Source: an uncultured Planctomycetaceae bacterium (GTDB taxonomy: Bacteria; Planctomycetota; Planctomycetia; Planctomycetales; Planctomycetaceae). From it: a DNA stretch of 64,000 nucleotides. Positions 45,401-52,972 of the stretch are shown in pieces. Location: positions 124,001 to 188,000 of the forward strand of contig CALSLT010000021.1 in assembly GCA_943787265.1 (NCBI GenBank), written 5' to 3'. The notes beneath the pieces were generated by a model. It was not told the DNA's origin and did not search any database. It saw only the letters and a program-made list of their open reading frames with translations. How positions within the stretch are numbered: the stretch's first letter is position 1; every line of letters starts with the position of its first letter. The position numbers and the translations under genes were made by a program.

Positions 45401-47034
45401 ATCACATTCTTTCCGGGTCTGTTCATTGGATGGGCAAACGCAAGAAGGCAAAAGGTGATTTGCAGAGAGACCATTTTCTGCTCTCGCCGATGTATTGCGG
45501 CTGTGAAAAAACGGGCTTTGTGACGACAGCCAGGTATAAGGACGACGAGATCGGGCTGGGAGATGCTATCGCCATTTCTGGTGGAGCTGTCACTCCGATT
45601 CAACAAGGGAATCCGCTGCTTCAGGCCATGCTCTGGTTGGCAAACCTTCGACTCGGGCAGTGGTTGCCAAATCCAAATCACGGAACGTTTCTGCCGACAA
45701 AGTCTCGCAATATCGTCGAACGAACCGCTGTGACTCCGATGCGGTTGATGTGGCGATTCTTTCAGGTTGCAGAGCGACGTCCATTTCTCTTCGTAACGGA
45801 CGGTGGGCATCACGAAAATCTTGGCATCGGTCCTTTGCTGAAGCGACGTTGCCGATTCATTTTAGCCGTTGATGCTGGCGAAGATGCTGACTACGCATTC
45901 TCCGATTTGTCCAGCCTGATGAGATGGGCTCGGGCCAAGCACAATGTCAGACTCCAACCAGTCGATAGTCAGATAGAACCAATTGATCTGACCAGTGGCG
46001 GCGCTCTGGCGACTACGGTCGCCGGAAAGACGGACGTGCCCGGCAAGGTCCGCTCGGCAATTGACGCCTGGAATGACCTCGCACCCAGTAGCGACACGCG
46101 ACTCTCACCGGACCGTCTTTCGATGAGACACTTTGTCGTCTTGCGAATTCACTATCCGGATGTGGAAGGTCCGTCGTGGCTGGTTTTTGCCAAGACATCT
46201 CTGACAGGCGATGAGCCTGCGGAGCTGATTCGTTATGCCGAATCTGACAAGAAGTTTCCCCACAATCCGACGTCCAACCAGTTCTACGCTCCGGACACAT
46301 TTGAGGCCTACCGACAGCTCGGCGAGCACATCGTTGATTCGATGGTTGGACAATTGCCATCGATCATTGCGGGGAAAATGGACGAACACGAAGACCGTCC
46401 CGAAGCGCCGTATTTAGGTGGGATGCTGCATCAGATTGATCTGGCCAGGAAAACGTTGCCACTTAATATCACCGCAGCGCCACCTACGCCCGAGTCTTTT
46501 GAGCTTATTAAAGATCTTCGCAATGAGCGTGGAACTGCGGAGGTTCAGGTCAAACTGTCGAAAAGACTTTCGATTCACCCCTTGTTTGTCAGCGGGCTGT
46601 TACACGCAGCACTGTCCACAAAGACTCGGTTGCACTCTGCGTTGCTCGCGTTTCTCTTTCCGGAACTCGGGCCTGAAACTTCTCCGGCTCGACGAATCTT
46701 TACCGAGCGTCGGTTGCCGGGCCGTGCTGAAGCCATGCGCACATTCAAGCCAAAGGAAGACCACGTCCCAGAAGAGAGGTTGGTCGGGCATCTTATTGAC
46801 CTGGCTGAGCTGCTCGTCGTCATTCCTGACGGAACGCCAGACTTCCAGCACGCCGAGCAGATGGTCGAGTATGCAGCCGTTTATCAGTTACTCACAAACC
46901 TGCGAACGCAAATCGCTGATCGGAAACTCAAGGACAAGATTAACCGCCTTCCGTCCGAAGCAAAGAACCCAGCTCGCAAGCGAAAGAAAACTACTCGCCG
47001 CCGCAAAACCTCCGACGCTCCACCGGTCGACTGA
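42475..47034 (+). CDS. Giant patatin-like phospholipase membrane protein
   Basis: 1519 residues. Patatin oxyanion loop LALSGGGIRSGALGLG and nucleophile region FDYLSTVSGGGYAGSYL (residues ~65-115), with the acid in FVTDGGHHENLGIGPLL, give the Ser/Asp dyad of patatin-like acyl hydrolases. Several membrane helices follow the first motif (LLSIWFMTITGLSTIAALAA; FPVTALLVMWCICWCISFF; GVIGVGLLPFLN), with another at WTMFWICLGFFLFGALMI. A central helical stretch (LNSAKTRLEEACKSVSAASS) carries an EEADP repeat. The basic C-terminus ends KRKKTTRRRKTSD. The catalytic motifs are split by ~1100 residues. Likely acts on membrane lipids; substrate unknown. Confidence 0.83.
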   Translation: MSNSDEPLKKHYKYETVDGDTVIRDELDRLARRRHRAVDEELLPESAPTDSEAVSESLTGLALSGGGIRSGALGLGILQALHRSGLLPFFDYLSTVSGGGYAGSYLTSAGSQNRKQADDKSARSTSHDDTVPYGRLKAFHDGEGLSERMQQFIFGGHYLLRTRRFFNRHLMGLLSIWFMTITGLSTIAALAAYLFRELDQPIVRHFLGGLGFRTDVSRGFFPVTALLVMWCICWCISFFRASGNMAHAQGRAAAKLMPVIVVTFGICVASLLGNGEFSLEWVSSANGIDIAGLFSSAEKFFQFAIYGVIGVGLLPFLNPAALIRSGAKPKSTSDRVVFAIASRVLLYGLPFLLVSWFARENISTWTDHRFVPEAIAAAKVRDADRPEWNRSVVEQIEFTELPSELQVRDQLSGGSDLMKCVQPVEESGNVGKAEPNVPESLMIETRRQRKKTLDPKPEDWTDYVAVTRHEISKWNDWQPAWAPFWTELRAAAAKDKAARQAPARLADQELNSAKTRLEEACKSVSAASSALKAAKTKAEEAANKFAAAKKAPAEEADPEEADPEEADPEEADPEEADPEEADVGNADAGNVDASSPTEVRGATSIGFGQKVSLVNVTKDSPNGVPTDGVETARLNRDTTRAAMERAGGVLADAEAAVAAARKTWLAARKNAADVRLSVDRKRPEIAEYIWWKLNHDLQATAYAGELFESAIVYRVKDGDAREIVTTSDHHEVFPVEELLRQIHKESLALQELYSFSELNTDSYAPDSPRLIFNRLLSLVAYAPDFLRGAKEQNHLGEFVERRQRLALLRNTLADHLSRILETTNFGEDCTWPALSPSDKLSSLVEQARQMSGRHEPDGDGQEELSQSIDIVTLSKAERRQLAHLNREILDKAFPETLRDPSTVFAANVLEFDQARRWTMFWICLGFFLFGALMININATTLHGFYARELANNWIEADEDSDLPLSAVDATDQCLPYHILSGSVHWMGKRKKAKGDLQRDHFLLSPMYCGCEKTGFVTTARYKDDEIGLGDAIAISGGAVTPIQQGNPLLQAMLWLANLRLGQWLPNPNHGTFLPTKSRNIVERTAVTPMRLMWRFFQVAERRPFLFVTDGGHHENLGIGPLLKRRCRFILAVDAGEDADYAFSDLSSLMRWARAKHNVRLQPVDSQIEPIDLTSGGALATTVAGKTDVPGKVRSAIDAWNDLAPSSDTRLSPDRLSMRHFVVLRIHYPDVEGPSWLVFAKTSLTGDEPAELIRYAESDKKFPHNPTSNQFYAPDTFEAYRQLGEHIVDSMVGQLPSIIAGKMDEHEDRPEAPYLGGMLHQIDLARKTLPLNITAAPPTPESFELIKDLRNERGTAEVQVKLSKRLSIHPLFVSGLLHAALSTKTRLHSALLAFLFPELGPETSPARRIFTERRLPGRAEAMRTFKPKEDHVPEERLVGHLIDLAELLVVIPDGTPDFQHAEQMVEYAAVYQLLTNLRTQIADRKLKDKINRLPSEAKNPARKRKKTTRRRKTSDAPPVD
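44134..44220 (+). repeat. 15-bp tandem repeat (EEADP x5-6) inside the patatin gene
   Basis: About 5.8 copies of GAAGAAGCTGACCCC in frame, nearly identical; only the first copy differs, by one base. Confidence 0.9.
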
Positions 47035-47108
47035 CAAATCTGGCCAGGCCTGTATTCTTCGCAGTTGTCCCTGCGAACGCCTTTCCTGTTTGAATATCAG
47101 GTGTGTTG

Positions 47109-48029
47109 ATGAGTCAGTCTGACTGGATGCCTGTTGAACCTGACGTGAGCACGGCATGCTCACGATTCGAACGGCCGTTAGAAGAGCTGGCGGCCGGGCG
47201 AATTCCCGCTCTGGTCGTGCGTCAGGCGTGGTCCGCGGAGAACTGCAGAGAACTCGTCCAGCGGCTGATTGACGAAGAGTTGCTGTACGATCCGGACTTG
47301 CCGATTCCGCCGCTGTTTCAGAAACAGTCCATTCCTGAGGGCTACTATCGAGAAGGTAAGAACGCCGTGCCGTCTCTTGCCTGGGACGAGCAGAAAGTGA
47401 CTGGCAAGTCTCGGATCGATATCGGTTCGAGCCTCGGCTATCGCGGCTCCGATCAGGACGCATTCTTTGCACACAGTGAGGAAACGAACTCGCTGTTCGA
47501 TCGGCTGTTTGCAGAGCATCCTGACCCAATTCGTCTGCTCTACGATTCACTGGAAGCCTTCTCCGTCGATAAGTCAGTTGTGACCGCTCATGAATCCGAC
47601 GGGCGAGAATACGGTGCTGGCATCATTCGTGCGCATTACGGAGGCTATACCTACAAGCCGCACTTTGATTCTGTGCGGTTGAGAGAGAAACGCGAGAACT
47701 ACGCCGTGCACGATTTCGAGCATCAGTTCGCTGGCGTGCTTGTTCTGCAAAACTCGACAGTCAACGGCCGCACGGCTCAGGGCATCATGCATCAATGCCT
47801 CTGGCAACCGGACATTGATCCTCACCTGAAGAACGGATTCTTCCACGAGTATGCAGAAGAAAACGGCATCGCCAACGTCGAGGTGAACCTGGAGCCAGGC
47901 GACCTCTACTTCTTCAACACTCGCGGCATCCACGAAGTGCCCGGAGTCGCCGGCGGCCTGCCGAGAATCGTCCTGGCCACCTTCATCGGATTCAGTTCAG
48001 ACCGCGACGAAATCTTCGTCTGGTCCTGA
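47109..48029 (+). CDS. 2-oxoglutarate/Fe(II)-dependent oxygenase-like protein
   Basis: 306 residues from ATG 47109; a GTG two codons upstream is possible. The iron facial triad is visible: H185-x-D187 in YTYKPHFDSVRL and H275 in LYFFNTRGIHEVPG, with R286 in LPRIVLATF as the expected 2-oxoglutarate anchor. The double-stranded beta-helix order (HFAGVLVLQNS, NLEPGDLYFFN) fits the prolyl-hydroxylase superfamily. Substrate unknown; the family hydroxylates proteins, amino acids or natural products. No signal peptide. It lies 74 bp after the patatin gene. Confidence 0.72.
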   Translation: MSQSDWMPVEPDVSTACSRFERPLEELAAGRIPALVVRQAWSAENCRELVQRLIDEELLYDPDLPIPPLFQKQSIPEGYYREGKNAVPSLAWDEQKVTGKSRIDIGSSLGYRGSDQDAFFAHSEETNSLFDRLFAEHPDPIRLLYDSLEAFSVDKSVVTAHESDGREYGAGIIRAHYGGYTYKPHFDSVRLREKRENYAVHDFEHQFAGVLVLQNSTVNGRTAQGIMHQCLWQPDIDPHLKNGFFHEYAEENGIANVEVNLEPGDLYFFNTRGIHEVPGVAGGLPRIVLATFIGFSSDRDEIFVWS

Positions 48030-48098
48030 CTGATTCGGACTTTCGCGTCTCAGACATTCGCGCCTGCAACAGTCAATCTGCCAATCAGTATTCGCAGA

Positions 48099-48368
48099 CT
48101 ATAGGGACGCAGCGATCCGCCGACGGCACGTGGCGATCGCTTCGACCGTTGCAGCATGTGCGAAATTATTCATGTTTGGCGATTGCCACTCAAGCAACGC
48201 ATCAAGGTTGTCAGGATGGGTCAGCTGATCCCACAACGAAAGAATTTCCGGACATTCAGCAGACCATGGAAAGCTGGGAATGGTAGTCCCGTCTTGCATG
48301 CAAAGCTGCTGGTGTTCAAGCAAACGCTTATCCAGTTTCGCCCAAAGGGGATAGAGTTCGGACCGCAT
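48099..48368 (-). CDS. Hypothetical protein, 89 aa
   Basis: Acidic, Trp- and Leu-rich (LYPLWAKLDKRLLEHQQL, PDNLDALLEWQSPNMNN), predicted all-helical and soluble. I recognise no family. It forms a pair with the next small gene on the same strand. Start ATG 48368 gives MRSELYPLWAK. Confidence 0.4.
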   Translation of the reverse strand: MRSELYPLWAKLDKRLLEHQQLCMQDGTTIPSFPWSAECPEILSLWDQLTHPDNLDALLEWQSPNMNNFAHAATVEAIATCRRRIAASL

Positions 48369-48434
48369 GGCTGATGATTACCTATTGGGCACGTGGGCAC
48401 TCCGCAGCCATGCAATGTTCACGGACACAAAGAT

Positions 48435-48713
48435 TCAATGGGTTTCCGGTGCAAGGTGAATTTCCGTGCCAATGGGGACTTGCGCTTTCGACAAACCAAG
48501 CACCGAACAGCCGCGGCTCGGCGGTATATACGGATGTCGATTCACTAACGGAGTCCCGAATTCAGCTATAGCGTAAAGGGTGGAACCATCTGGACGTACC
48601 AGCTCGACCTTGGCCTGAGCGGGAAGATCGCTCTCAGGGAAGAATTCGTCAGCGATGACGGCGTTACCGTGAATATCGAAAACTGCGGTTACCGTGACAA
48701 GATGGTTACCCAC
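48435..48713 (-). CDS. Hypothetical small beta-rich protein, 92 aa
   Basis: From GTG 48713. Strand-rich sequence VTVTAVFDIHGNAVIADEFF, AKVELVRPDGSTLYAIAEFG and SKAQVPIGTEIHLAPE resembles a small OB- or EF-Tu-like beta barrel that packs a repeated LVxPDG/IGTEI motif. No known function assigned. It lies 66 bp upstream of the 89-aa gene on the same strand; the two may be a unit. Function not inferable. Confidence 0.45.
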   Translation of the reverse strand: MGNHLVTVTAVFDIHGNAVIADEFFPESDLPAQAKVELVRPDGSTLYAIAEFGTPLVNRHPYIPPSRGCSVLGLSKAQVPIGTEIHLAPETH

Positions 48714-48857
48714 TCAGGTCTTACTCCGCTGACAGGGTTTTGAGTTACGCATCCGTAGGAACGGAAAAACAGATGGTGGCGGATCAGTCTTGGAAAAAAG
48801 ACACGATCTCCGAAGATTTGGAATTGTCCCCTGCGGGACAGCGGTAAATGTTTGTGG

Positions 48858-49664
48858 TCAGGCTGGAGGATGTTCCGGACGCGTTTTGGTCTGGTCGGTT
48901 GAACGTTTTTTCTTCGCGTTGCGGACGGTTCGTTTGATGGCTCCGGTCAGGAGCGTGGTTGTTGTGCCGATCCACAGGAAGGTGTAGCCGTCGGCTTGGA
49001 GGGCGGCGGCGTCGGTACCGGCCCAGACTTTTTTGCCGGCTTTGTCTGCCGCTTCGGAGACCTGCCTTAACGCTCGTTTGTAGTTGTCGTTTTCCGGATC
49101 CCAGCAGCAGCCGAGATCAGCCGACAGGTCGTACGGACCGAGTCCCATTGCTGTGACCAGCGGGTGAGCGGCGATGGATTCGGCATTATCTGCTCCGACT
49201 TGAGATTCGATTTGTGAGATCACGATAAAGTGTTCTTCGAAGTCGGATTTCCAGGTTTCATACTGGTAATCCTTGAGCCAGTAGTTGCCCATGCCTCCGG
49301 GCCGGCGTCGACCTCGCGGAGGCATCTGCACGGCGTCACGAACTTCGTCAAGTTGGTCGGTCGTTTCGACGCAGGGCAGCAACAGCCCACACGGACCCAT
49401 GTCGATGGCTCGTCGAATGACCGATGCTTCACACGAAACCGTCCGCATCAGCACCGGAAAGTTTGCCAGTCGTCCGACTTGGCAAATGTGACTGACAAGT
49501 TCGTCGGAGAAGTTGCCGTGTTCTCGGTCAATGACGAGATAGTCGAGCCCGCCGGTCTGGCAGATCTCGACCAGAAACGGCCACGCCTGATCGGTCGCCA
49601 TCATGCCGATGACGAGGTCGTCGGTGGCGAGTTTCGCTTTCAATTCTGCCGCGGGTTTCAACAT
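48858..49664 (-). CDS. HpcH/HpaI-family aldolase (2-keto-3-deoxy-sugar-acid or 4-hydroxy-2-oxoacid type)
   Basis: 268 residues, the usual length. TIM-barrel class II aldolase: GLDYLVIDREHGNFSDELVS, VLMRTVSCEASVIRRAIDMG, GLLLPCVETTDQLDEVRDAV, HFIVISQIESQVGADNAESI (metal-binding Glu), MGLGPYDLSADLG. RPGGMGNYW marks the substrate loop. These enzymes split or form carbon-carbon bonds between pyruvate and aldehydes in aromatic-compound or sugar-acid breakdown. Preceded by a REPIN-like repeat and then an esterase gene on the same strand. Substrate not deducible. Confidence 0.88.
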   Translation of the reverse strand: MLKPAAELKAKLATDDLVIGMMATDQAWPFLVEICQTGGLDYLVIDREHGNFSDELVSHICQVGRLANFPVLMRTVSCEASVIRRAIDMGPCGLLLPCVETTDQLDEVRDAVQMPPRGRRRPGGMGNYWLKDYQYETWKSDFEEHFIVISQIESQVGADNAESIAAHPLVTAMGLGPYDLSADLGCCWDPENDNYKRALRQVSEAADKAGKKVWAGTDAAALQADGYTFLWIGTTTTLLTGAIKRTVRNAKKKRSTDQTKTRPEHPPA

Positions 49665-49710
49665 GTTTTTATGATTTCTGAGTTTGGCGACGAGTCGAAA
49701 ACTTCAATGA

Positions 49711-49774
49711 GTAGGGTGCGTCTCGACGCACCAGAGCGTCATGCGAAATGGTGGCGCGTCAAGACGCACTCTAC
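49711..49774. repeat. REPIN-like element (type A): two inverted GTAG palindromes
   Basis: A 22-bp palindromic unit starting GTAGGGTGCG (49711-49732), a 17-nt spacer, then a second unit in opposite orientation ending ACTCTAC (49750-49774). The two halves are imperfect complements, so the whole 64 bp can fold into a cruciform. Same family as 51560-51622 and 63189-63210. Confidence 0.85.
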
Positions 49775-49795
49775 GAAAAACACGACGTTGAATTC

Positions 49796-50698
49796 TCAGG
49801 GGCGAACACTAAGTAAGTGCTTTTTGACGAAGGCGGTCGCGCGTTCCGAATTTCTGGCACCGGCCACACTGTGATTGCCGCCTGGGATGACGACCAGCTC
49901 GGATATGCCGCCGATTTTTTCCAGTTGCTTGTGAAGGTTCCTAGCGTGCTCGACCGGGACGATCACGTCCTTGTCACCATGAACCTGCATGATTGGTGGA
50001 TCGTCTTTGCTGGCGAACGAAATTGGCGATACATCTTTGATCATCTTTGCGGACAGGTCGGCGGCGGGCGTGCCGGGTTCGTGGCCGATCAACTGACGGT
50101 AGGCAGGATGTCGGTGGTCGATGGTGCTCAGTAGCGTCCAGTCTGTCGGGCCAGCGAAACTAACGGCGCACGCGACACGTGAGGAATGCTGCTTGACCAG
50201 ATCGTCCGACTTCGCGTCAGCCGCATCGTCATGCAGAGCGACGTAGGCTGACAGGTGCCCTCCGGCCGAGCCTCCGGTAACGCCGAGTCGTTTCGTATCG
50301 ATGTTCCACTTCGTGGCGTTCTTCCGAACAAACTGAATCGCCCGCAAGCAGTCGTTTACTTGCGCGGGATGTGACGCGACATCGGTGAAGCGATACTCAA
50401 CCGAAATAACAGAGAGCTGTCCATCAGCGACGAAGTTTCGCAGCCAGACTGGAATGTTCTTTTTCGATCCGGCTCGCCACCCGCCGCCGTGAATATAGAT
50501 CATGGCCGGCGTAGGCTTGTCGGATTCTGTCAGGTACACATCGAGACATTGCGAGGCGTGATCGTCGTCGTAAGCGACATCGCGATGAGTGGGTTTGTCA
50601 TTCCTGGTCTGGCCGTGGCTGGGTGCGGACAGCGTGACAAGCACGATGCTGCTGATGGCGCAGGCGGCGATAGTTTTCAGACTCGCATTCATGAGCAT
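49796..50698 (-). CDS. Secreted alpha/beta-hydrolase (BD-FAE/esterase-like)
   Basis: 300 residues from the ATG at 50698, preceded by GGAGACA; a longer frame to 50749 lacks such a site. Signal peptide LKTIAACAISSIVLVTLSAP ending SHGQ. Oxyanion motif MIYIHGGGWRAGSK, nucleophile elbow GVTGGSAGGHLSAYV, Asp and His in VHGDKDVIVPVEHA and PGGNHSVAG: a complete catalytic triad. The family includes feruloyl and acetyl-xylan esterases acting on plant or algal polysaccharides. Divergent from the sigma factor gene, 112 bp away. Confidence 0.87.
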   Translation of the reverse strand: MLMNASLKTIAACAISSIVLVTLSAPSHGQTRNDKPTHRDVAYDDDHASQCLDVYLTESDKPTPAMIYIHGGGWRAGSKKNIPVWLRNFVADGQLSVISVEYRFTDVASHPAQVNDCLRAIQFVRKNATKWNIDTKRLGVTGGSAGGHLSAYVALHDDAADAKSDDLVKQHSSRVACAVSFAGPTDWTLLSTIDHRHPAYRQLIGHEPGTPAADLSAKMIKDVSPISFASKDDPPIMQVHGDKDVIVPVEHARNLHKQLEKIGGISELVVIPGGNHSVAGARNSERATAFVKKHLLSVRP

Positions 50699-50810
50699 TG
50701 TCTCCAGAATGTCTCGAAAGATTGAACACGAAAGCACTCTATCTCTCACCTGGTGATTCAGGAAGCGGAGCGAGTTTGCTTTCTTCTAAAGCGACTCGTC
50801 TAATACTGTC

Positions 50811-51533
50811 ATGGCACAATCGTCCGACATCAGGCAGCGGGAGTTTGGTTCGACGGACTGGAGCATGGTTCGGCAGCTTGACGGACCGGATGCTGAGCTG
50901 GCTCTGGCGAAGTTGTGCGAGCAGTATTGGCAGCCGCTTTACGCTTACGTGCGTACCAAAGTGCGGGACGTTCACAAGGCTCAGGACTTGACGCAGGGAT
51001 TCTTTGCTCACGTCGTTGCGAAAGATTCGCTCCGGCGGGCAGCTCCGGAACGTGGCCGGTTTCGATCCTTCGTGCTGGCGTCGCTCAAGAACTTTATCGC
51101 GAACGACTACGCCGCTGAGAAGGCTCAGCGGCGGGGCGGAAACTTTCGGCATGTGCCGCTCGACTTTGACAACGGGGATCAGCACTTCAGTCGAGTGGCT
51201 GCTGATTCGATGTCGCCGGATCGAGTTTTCGAACGAGCGTGGACACTGACTTTGCTCGACCGCGTTTCAGAACGGCTGCGATCAGAACACGAAGCGGCTG
51301 GGGAGCTGGACCGATTCGAAACCTTAAAGCAAGCTTTGGCGCCGGCAGTGGGAGGCTCGACTTACGACGAGATCGCCGCGGCCCTGGGAGTGACTCCGGC
51401 AGGTGCTCGCCAGGCTGCCTCACGGCTTCGAAAGCGTTATCGAGAATTGCTGCGACTCGAAGTCGGTCGAACGCTGGAAGACAACGACGACATTGAAGAC
51501 GAGATTCGCAAGATGTTTGCTTCGCTCGGGTAG
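50811..51533 (+). CDS. Sigma-70-family ECF-type RNA polymerase sigma factor
   Basis: 240 residues. Region 2 is seen in AKLCEQYWQPLYAYVRTKVR and AQDLTQGFFAHVV; region 4 in STYDEIAAALGVTPAGARQA (helix-turn-helix), followed by SRLRKRYRELLRLEV. An acidic linker sits between them. In planctomycetes this type usually pairs with a Ser/Thr kinase instead of a classic anti-sigma factor; no kinase is adjacent. It probably controls its own regulon. A REPIN-like repeat follows directly. Confidence 0.88.
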   Translation: MAQSSDIRQREFGSTDWSMVRQLDGPDAELALAKLCEQYWQPLYAYVRTKVRDVHKAQDLTQGFFAHVVAKDSLRRAAPERGRFRSFVLASLKNFIANDYAAEKAQRRGGNFRHVPLDFDNGDQHFSRVAADSMSPDRVFERAWTLTLLDRVSERLRSEHEAAGELDRFETLKQALAPAVGGSTYDEIAAALGVTPAGARQAASRLRKRYRELLRLEVGRTLEDNDDIEDEIRKMFASLG

Positions 51534-51559
51534 TGATTCCGGATCGTTCGTCAGCCGAT

Positions 51560-51622
51560 GTAGGGTGCGTCTTGACGCACCAGCTCTTTCGTAGTTTGGT
51601 GGTGCGTCAAGACGCACCCTAC
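51560..51622. repeat. REPIN-like element (type A)
   Basis: 63 bp, bounded by GTAGGGTGCG at the left and CGCACCCTAC at the right. Each half is itself a palindrome (GGTGCGTC...GACGCACC), separated by a 17-nt spacer. It sits between the convergent sigma and pyrD genes and could also terminate transcripts. Confidence 0.88.
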
Positions 51623-51639
51623 GAAAACTGACACGAGCT

Positions 51640-52581
51640 TCAGTCTGCGGCACAGGTAACAGGTGCAGCTTCTGGATATTGAAGTGTGCCGACGATGTCG
51701 CTGACGCTTGATGCGCCTTCGGAGTCGAGCAGGTCGCTCAGCTCGCCAGGCAGGCGCGATGCCAGTCCAGGTGAGTAGAAGCTGGCAGTTCCGATTTGCA
51801 CGGCGGACGCTCCGGCGACAAGGAACTCCATCACGTCGTCGAGGTTCTGAATTCCGCCGACTCCGATGATTGGGACGTCGACCGCTTTGGCGACCTGGCA
51901 GACGATACGGAGCGCGACAGGTTTGATGGCCGGGCCGCTGAGGCCTCCGAAGACGTTGCCGAGGATCGGTTTGCGGCGGCGCCAGTCGATCGCGACTCCC
52001 ATCAAAGTGTTGATCAGTGTGACCGCGTCTGCTCCACCTTCGGCGGCGGCAGCGGCGATCTCGACGATGTTCGTCACGTTGGGAGTCAGTTTGGCGATGA
52101 TTGGCAGGTTGCACTTTTCTCGGACGGCTGAGATTACGGCGTGCGTCATGTCAGGATTCGTGGCAAAGTCGACTCCACCGCTGACGTTCGGGCAGGACAT
52201 GTTCAGCTCGACGCCGGCCAGTTGCGGAAAGGCGTTCAGCTTTTCGGCCAGCACGACGAATTCTTCAGCGTTGTGTCCAGCGACGTTGGCGATGATCGGG
52301 CAGTCGAGGCTCGTCAGGTAGTCAACGTGTTTTTCGATGAACGTGTCGATGCCGTCGTTGTCCAGGCCGATCGAGTTAAGCAGTCCGCAGCTTGTCTCAA
52401 CGGTTCGCGGAGGCGGGTTGCCCTCGCGAGGCAGCAGCGTGACGGTTTTGGGAATGATGCCGCCGAGCTGGCTGAAGTCGACGAACGCGGTGGCCTCTTT
52501 CGCGTACCCGAACGTTCCCGATGCCACGAGGATGGGATTGCTTAGTTTCAGGCGATTCAGTTCAACGGTCAGGTCGGCCAA
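51640..52581 (-). CDS. pyrD: Dihydroorotate dehydrogenase, class 1B
   Basis: 313 residues. Oxidises dihydroorotate to orotate in pyrimidine synthesis. LSNPILVASGTFGYAKE, GIIPKTVTLLPREGNPPPR, SCGLLNSIGLDNDG, VELNMSCPNVSGG (Cys base of class 1 enzymes), IIAKLTPNVTNI, FGGLSGPAIKPVALR and GVGGIQNLDDVMEFLVAGAS give FMN and substrate sites. The cysteine and lack of an N-terminal membrane helix place it in class 1. Class 1B needs the PyrK electron-transfer subunit, not in this window. Confidence 0.95.
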   Translation of the reverse strand: MADLTVELNRLKLSNPILVASGTFGYAKEATAFVDFSQLGGIIPKTVTLLPREGNPPPRTVETSCGLLNSIGLDNDGIDTFIEKHVDYLTSLDCPIIANVAGHNAEEFVVLAEKLNAFPQLAGVELNMSCPNVSGGVDFATNPDMTHAVISAVREKCNLPIIAKLTPNVTNIVEIAAAAAEGGADAVTLINTLMGVAIDWRRRKPILGNVFGGLSGPAIKPVALRIVCQVAKAVDVPIIGVGGIQNLDDVMEFLVAGASAVQIGTASFYSPGLASRLPGELSDLLDSEGASSVSDIVGTLQYPEAAPVTCAAD

Positions 52582-52972
52582 CGATCTCTCCAGTCTGGGG
52601 TATCGCCGCGGGTGTTTGGTGGCGGCGAGGCTTTCAACAGGCGTGAGGCGGGATTATGCCGAACTCACGCCCGTTCGTGAACCAGGCGGGGCCGTGCAGG
52701 ATTGAGCAGCGGGGAAACGCGAATGATTGTGCGATTTCGCACGCTTTGTGCCCGTCCGCACGGCACGGTCGTCGTTGACGCGTGGGAGATGTTGTGGCAC
52801 GCTGCTTGCCCTGCAACTTCCGAAGTGAAATCCCACCTCAACCGGCTCGTCTCGCAGATTTCAGTTCGTGTCTGATGCCAGTCGAATTCTGCGAGTCCTA
52901 ACCGTGTCCCCGCCTTCGAGTTCCCAGGTCCCCGTCGTGTATCAAAACGTCGATTCGCCAATTGTGAAGCTA
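52582..52972. other. Divergent intergenic region pyrD / cytochrome-like gene
   Basis: About 390 bp; no convincing gene or hairpin. An in-frame extension of the cytochrome-like ORF back to 52868 exists, but lacks a signal peptide at its start. Confidence 0.4.

Noticed and set aside
51551..52114. 187-codon minus-strand ORF in another frame of pyrD
   Set aside because: Arg-rich out-of-frame shadow of pyrD; pyrD has all catalytic motifs.
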